From: Lactobacillus sp. ESL0680
GTDB taxonomy: Bacteria > Bacillota > Bacilli > Lactobacillales > Lactobacillaceae
DNA: 64,000 nt
Reading direction: 5' to 3'
NCBI RefSeq assembly: GCF_029392855.1
Contig: NZ_CP113945.1
Location: 1,240,001 to 1,304,000 of the forward strand
The notes beneath the pieces were generated by a model. It had not been told where the DNA came from, ran no database searches, and saw nothing but the letters and a program-made list of their open reading frames with translations. Positions 61,369 to 64,000 of this stretch are shown here, piece after piece (within the stretch, counting starts at the first letter, position 1; the number at the start of each line of letters is the position of its first letter). A program made the position numbers and the translations under genes.

Positions 61369-61959
61369 CTAATTTTCTTCCTTAACATTAATTGCCTTAA
61401 TAAAGGTGAATTTACCATCTTCATAAGTAAACTTTAGGATACAGCAATTATGAAAATTAGTTACTTGCCGTTTAATCTCATCATACGGCAGCCACTTTTG
61501 TAAGAACATGAAGCACGCGCCGCCATGGCTAACTGCCAAAACATGGTGGTGATCTGGCTGCTCCATAATCGTCGTTAACGTCTGATTCATCCGCTCCTGA
61601 ACTTCTAAATCAGACTCACCGCCAAACTGCAGAAAAAAATCACCGTACGAATGCCGACTACTGTCATCATGGGGATTGAGCTGCTCACTTTGCCCTTCAA
61701 AAACGCCAAAATTCCATTCTTTCAAACCCTTTAGTCTGGTGTAAGGCTGGTCAGTGATATTTTCAAGTGTGTCACAAGCACGCTCCTGCGTTGACGAATA
61801 GGCGTGGTCAAAAGTAATCTGTTGGTCCTTAAAATAACGCCCAACTTCCTGGGCATCCTCAATTCCCTGCTTAGTTAATGGCGAATCGGACCAACCCTGG
61901 ATTCTGTGTAACTGGTTAAACAATGTCTGGCTGTGCCGCATTAAATATAATTCTTTCAT
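61369..61959 (-). CDS. Histidine phosphatase family protein
   Basis: The 196-residue protein has LMRHSQTLFNQLHRIQGWSD (catalytic His with RHSQ in place of RHGE), TQERACDTL, EWNFGVFEGQ and SHGGACFMF. The fold is complete, but the second motif RHG reads RHS. It overlaps the aldo/keto reductase gene by four bases (ATGA), so the two are coupled. It is closest to the protein at 58452 within this window. Confidence 0.84.
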   Translation of the reverse strand: MKELYLMRHSQTLFNQLHRIQGWSDSPLTKQGIEDAQEVGRYFKDQQITFDHAYSSTQERACDTLENITDQPYTRLKGLKEWNFGVFEGQSEQLNPHDDSSRHSYGDFFLQFGGESDLEVQERMNQTLTTIMEQPDHHHVLAVSHGGACFMFLQKWLPYDEIKRQVTNFHNCCILKFTYEDGKFTFIKAINVKEEN

Positions 61960-62963
61960 TTTGTGTCCTCGTTTAACAATACTGTACCTTCTGGTGGATT
62001 TTCATTAATTGCACCCACGATTTTGTGGGGCAGGTACGGCTCCTCAATGTAAGCAATATCTTCATTAGTTAGTTTAACAGAAAGTGCATTCACTGCATCA
62101 TCAAAATGAGTGGCCTTTGTTGCGCCAATAATTGGCGAAGCAACTCCCTTGGACCACAGCCATGCTAATGCAATTTGAGACATCTTGACCTGATACTTTT
62201 GTGCTAATTCGTTAACCCGCTGGGAAATTTTTTCATCAAACTTTTTGGTATGGTCATACTTGCCTCGGGCCACGCGATCAGTCTGACTGCGCAAAGTAGA
62301 AGCTACCCAATTGGGACGAGCTAATCGACCAGCAGCTAGTGGACTATATGGCATCAGGGATACACCCATTTGCTGGCACAGTGGCAATAACTCACGCTCA
62401 TCTTCACGATAAAGTAAGTTATAATGATTTTCCATTGCTGAAAACTGGGTCCAACCATGATCTCGTGCAGCTAATTGCAGATTGTAAAATTGATAAGCAT
62501 ACATTGCTGAAGCACCAAGAGCCCTAACTTTACCCGCCTTAATTAAATCATTTAAGGCAGACATTGTTTCTTCAACTGGCGTGTGATAATCAAAACGATG
62601 AATAATGTATAAATCCAAATAATCGGTTCCCAGCCGTTCTAAAGTACCATCGATTTCACGTTCAATTGCCTTGCGGGACAAGCGCCCAGGATTAAAATAA
62701 ACTTTCGAAGCAATTACTACTTTATCTCTTGCAGTACATTTTTTTAATGCCTTTCCTAAGTATTCTTCGCCTGTACCTGCAGAATAGCTGTTAGCTGTAT
62801 CGAAAAAATTGATTCCTAAGTCTAATGCATGGGCAACAATTTTTTCAGTCCCACTTTGATCTAAAGTCCAGTCGTGCATTGTTCCTGCTTGACCAAAACT
62901 CATGCCGCCAACACATAATTTAGAAATTTTAATTGTCGTATTACCCAAATTAACGTATTCCAT
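61956..62963 (-). CDS. Aldo/keto reductase
   Basis: The 335-residue protein has the AKR tetrad: Asp and Tyr in FFDTANSYSAG, Lys in VVIASKV and His in YIIHRFDY. The NADPH-site segment near the end reads ASPIIGATKATHFDDAV. It belongs to the broad YhdN/YvgN group acting on aldehydes and ketones. The physiological substrate is not evident. Confidence 0.91.
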   Translation of the reverse strand: MEYVNLGNTTIKISKLCVGGMSFGQAGTMHDWTLDQSGTEKIVAHALDLGINFFDTANSYSAGTGEEYLGKALKKCTARDKVVIASKVYFNPGRLSRKAIEREIDGTLERLGTDYLDLYIIHRFDYHTPVEETMSALNDLIKAGKVRALGASAMYAYQFYNLQLAARDHGWTQFSAMENHYNLLYREDERELLPLCQQMGVSLMPYSPLAAGRLARPNWVASTLRSQTDRVARGKYDHTKKFDEKISQRVNELAQKYQVKMSQIALAWLWSKGVASPIIGATKATHFDDAVNALSVKLTNEDIAYIEEPYLPHKIVGAINENPPEGTVLLNEDTK

Positions 62964-63070
62964 AGCTGCTCTCTCCTTAACTTTTTGTAGTTATTATAAT
63001 AATCAAGAACAAGTTATGTCTAATACTTATTTTGTATGTCATACTATACTAATTAGGCATGGCTAATGCC

Positions 63071-63925
63071 TCACCATAAAAACTTGTCAATTGCTTGGTC
63101 AACTCGTGGATTTTCATGGAGCTGACTGTGCTGACCGCCAGCTCCCTTGACTTCAATTTCTTGATAATCAACTCTGCCACGAAGTAAATAACGCAGTGAA
63201 CGTGCTGAAACAACGCTGACATCCCCGTCGGAATTTGTCCCATCTTCCTTGTTACCAAAAATATTTAAGACGGACACGTTTTTAGGATAATTTTGCCGAT
63301 GTTTTAATAAATAGCGATATGATGAATTTAGATACCTTGGTCGACCACTAGCCAATAAGTAATTATGATTAGCCATGTCATCCATTCCCAAAATACCGTC
63401 AAAATGTCCGCCAAGATTGACCTGCTTATTTAACCTAGGTAATTTGTCACTATTGCCGTATTTCATTTGGTAAAACATCGTCGTTAAGTTTCCCATTGAG
63501 TGAGAAACCGTATTGTAACGTTTAATTCGGTATTTTTTCTGTAACAAGACAATCAAATGATGGAACCATTCACGAGTTACATAATAATCGCCGTTTTTAT
63601 TATCTACAAATACTAACTGGATTAAGGGATGCGTGGTTCCCTTAGGCCATGTTCCCTCTAAACTAATTTGCCCATCCCGCCTAACTTTTGCAGTTAGTAC
63701 CTTGCGGGCATGATTATGCTTTTCGGCATAGGCAATCATACTATCCGTAGATTTGCCACTTGCTCCCCAACCATGAAGATAAATTGTCGGTGTACTGCCT
63801 GAGCGATCCATCACTTGATTAGTATTAGCAAGGTTATTTTTACTAAAATGGAACCAGCTAATAATACCGCCAGCAATCAAAATGACTATCACTAGTCCAA
63901 GCCAAAACAAATTTTTCTTTTTCAT
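63071..63925 (-). CDS. Membrane-anchored alpha/beta hydrolase (DUF915)
   Basis: The 284-residue protein has an N-terminal signal or anchor (LFWLGLVIVILIAGGIISWF). The hydrolase core has TIYLHGWGASGKS (oxyanion region), VSHSMGN (nucleophile Ser), and the late GAGGQHSQLHE with a candidate His. The family is common in lactic bacteria and includes secreted esterases, but the substrate here is not known. Nothing further is recognised in the 75 bases from its start to the window edge. Confidence 0.85.
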   Translation of the reverse strand: MKKKNLFWLGLVIVILIAGGIISWFHFSKNNLANTNQVMDRSGSTPTIYLHGWGASGKSTDSMIAYAEKHNHARKVLTAKVRRDGQISLEGTWPKGTTHPLIQLVFVDNKNGDYYVTREWFHHLIVLLQKKYRIKRYNTVSHSMGNLTTMFYQMKYGNSDKLPRLNKQVNLGGHFDGILGMDDMANHNYLLASGRPRYLNSSYRYLLKHRQNYPKNVSVLNIFGNKEDGTNSDGDVSVVSARSLRYLLRGRVDYQEIEVKGAGGQHSQLHENPRVDQAIDKFLW

Positions 63926-64000
63926 AATTTCATGTCCTAAAAGTCTTATACTTATCTAAAATCATTATAATACCAAAAACCAATTAACCTTAATCAAAGG

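Noticed and set aside
1..64000. tRNA, rRNA, CRISPR array, transposase or prophage genes
   Set aside because: None was recognised on either strand. The only structured RNA genes or elements supported are the SRP RNA, the ribosomal leaders and the antisense RNA.

Overview
The window is a chromosomal segment of a low-GC Gram-positive bacterium, most likely a Lactobacillus sensu stricto (Lactobacillus delbrueckii/acidophilus group). Gene order in the housekeeping blocks follows Bacillus subtilis closely. A secreted protein with a lactobacillar surface-layer-type (SLAP) domain, a PepC bleomycin-hydrolase-like aminopeptidase, a SigH/ComX-type sigma factor and two tandem PstB genes all fit that group. 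The species was not determined. No tRNA, rRNA, insertion sequence, prophage or CRISPR array was seen.

Layout. 1-12.3 kb: a plus-strand ABC-F gene cut by the left edge converges on a long minus-strand run of rsmC-like methyltransferase, tadA, SRP RNA, dnaX, ybaB, recR, yaaL, tmk, darA, holB, yabA, rsmI, an acyl-ACP thioesterase, folT, tsaB, rimI and tsaD. It joins two clusters that are separate in B. subtilis (tadA to rsmI, and tsaB to ydiF). 12.4-20.1 kb: an island of eight secreted envelope proteins: a serine hydrolase, an unknown secreted protein, a SLAP+CAP protein, an L,D-transpeptidase beside a D,D-carboxypeptidase, two NlpC/P60 enzymes and a C39-like peptidase. 20.2-20.65 kb: a probable type I toxin-antitoxin locus, with a 51-residue membrane peptide mRNA and a convergent antisense RNA.

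20.8-33.3 kb: rplJ-rplL with an L10 leader, the pst phosphate-uptake operon (pstSCAB1B2-phoU), rplK-rplA with a repeated leader motif, nusG, secE, rpmG, a small lactobacillar gene, sigH, rlmB, mrnC and cysS. 33.4-37.9 kb is an accessory stretch between cysS and gltX: tandem small membrane paralogues, a possible immunity protein, a stop-interrupted pseudogene, a membrane-anchored XRE regulator, a RelBE-type pair and an APC permease. 38-42 kb: gltX, radA, dut and a small acetyltransferase. 42-47.9 kb: a LysR regulator, a nested palindromic operator, two fumarate-reductase-like flavoproteins, an SDR protein lacking its catalytic serine and an MFS transporter, which together look like an uncharacterised redox or uptake operon. 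48-55.5 kb: pepC, pepE, an ABC exporter, galK-galT with a cre-like site, and a DUF4097 protein. 55.6-64 kb: mixed metabolic genes, including three histidine-phosphatase-fold proteins, a P-loop kinase with an unassigned C-terminus, a CDF metal exporter, a TauE/SafE permease, a HAD pseudoenzyme, a DJ-1/PfpI protein, an aldo/keto reductase and a DUF915-type hydrolase.

Most of the minus-strand genes are tightly packed or overlap by 1-17 bases, so long operons are likely. Several starts are TTG or GTG codons supported by a good Shine-Dalgarno sequence (tsaD, recR, rplJ, rplK, gltX, the D,D-carboxypeptidase). All functional statements come from reading motifs and gene order. No database search was run.
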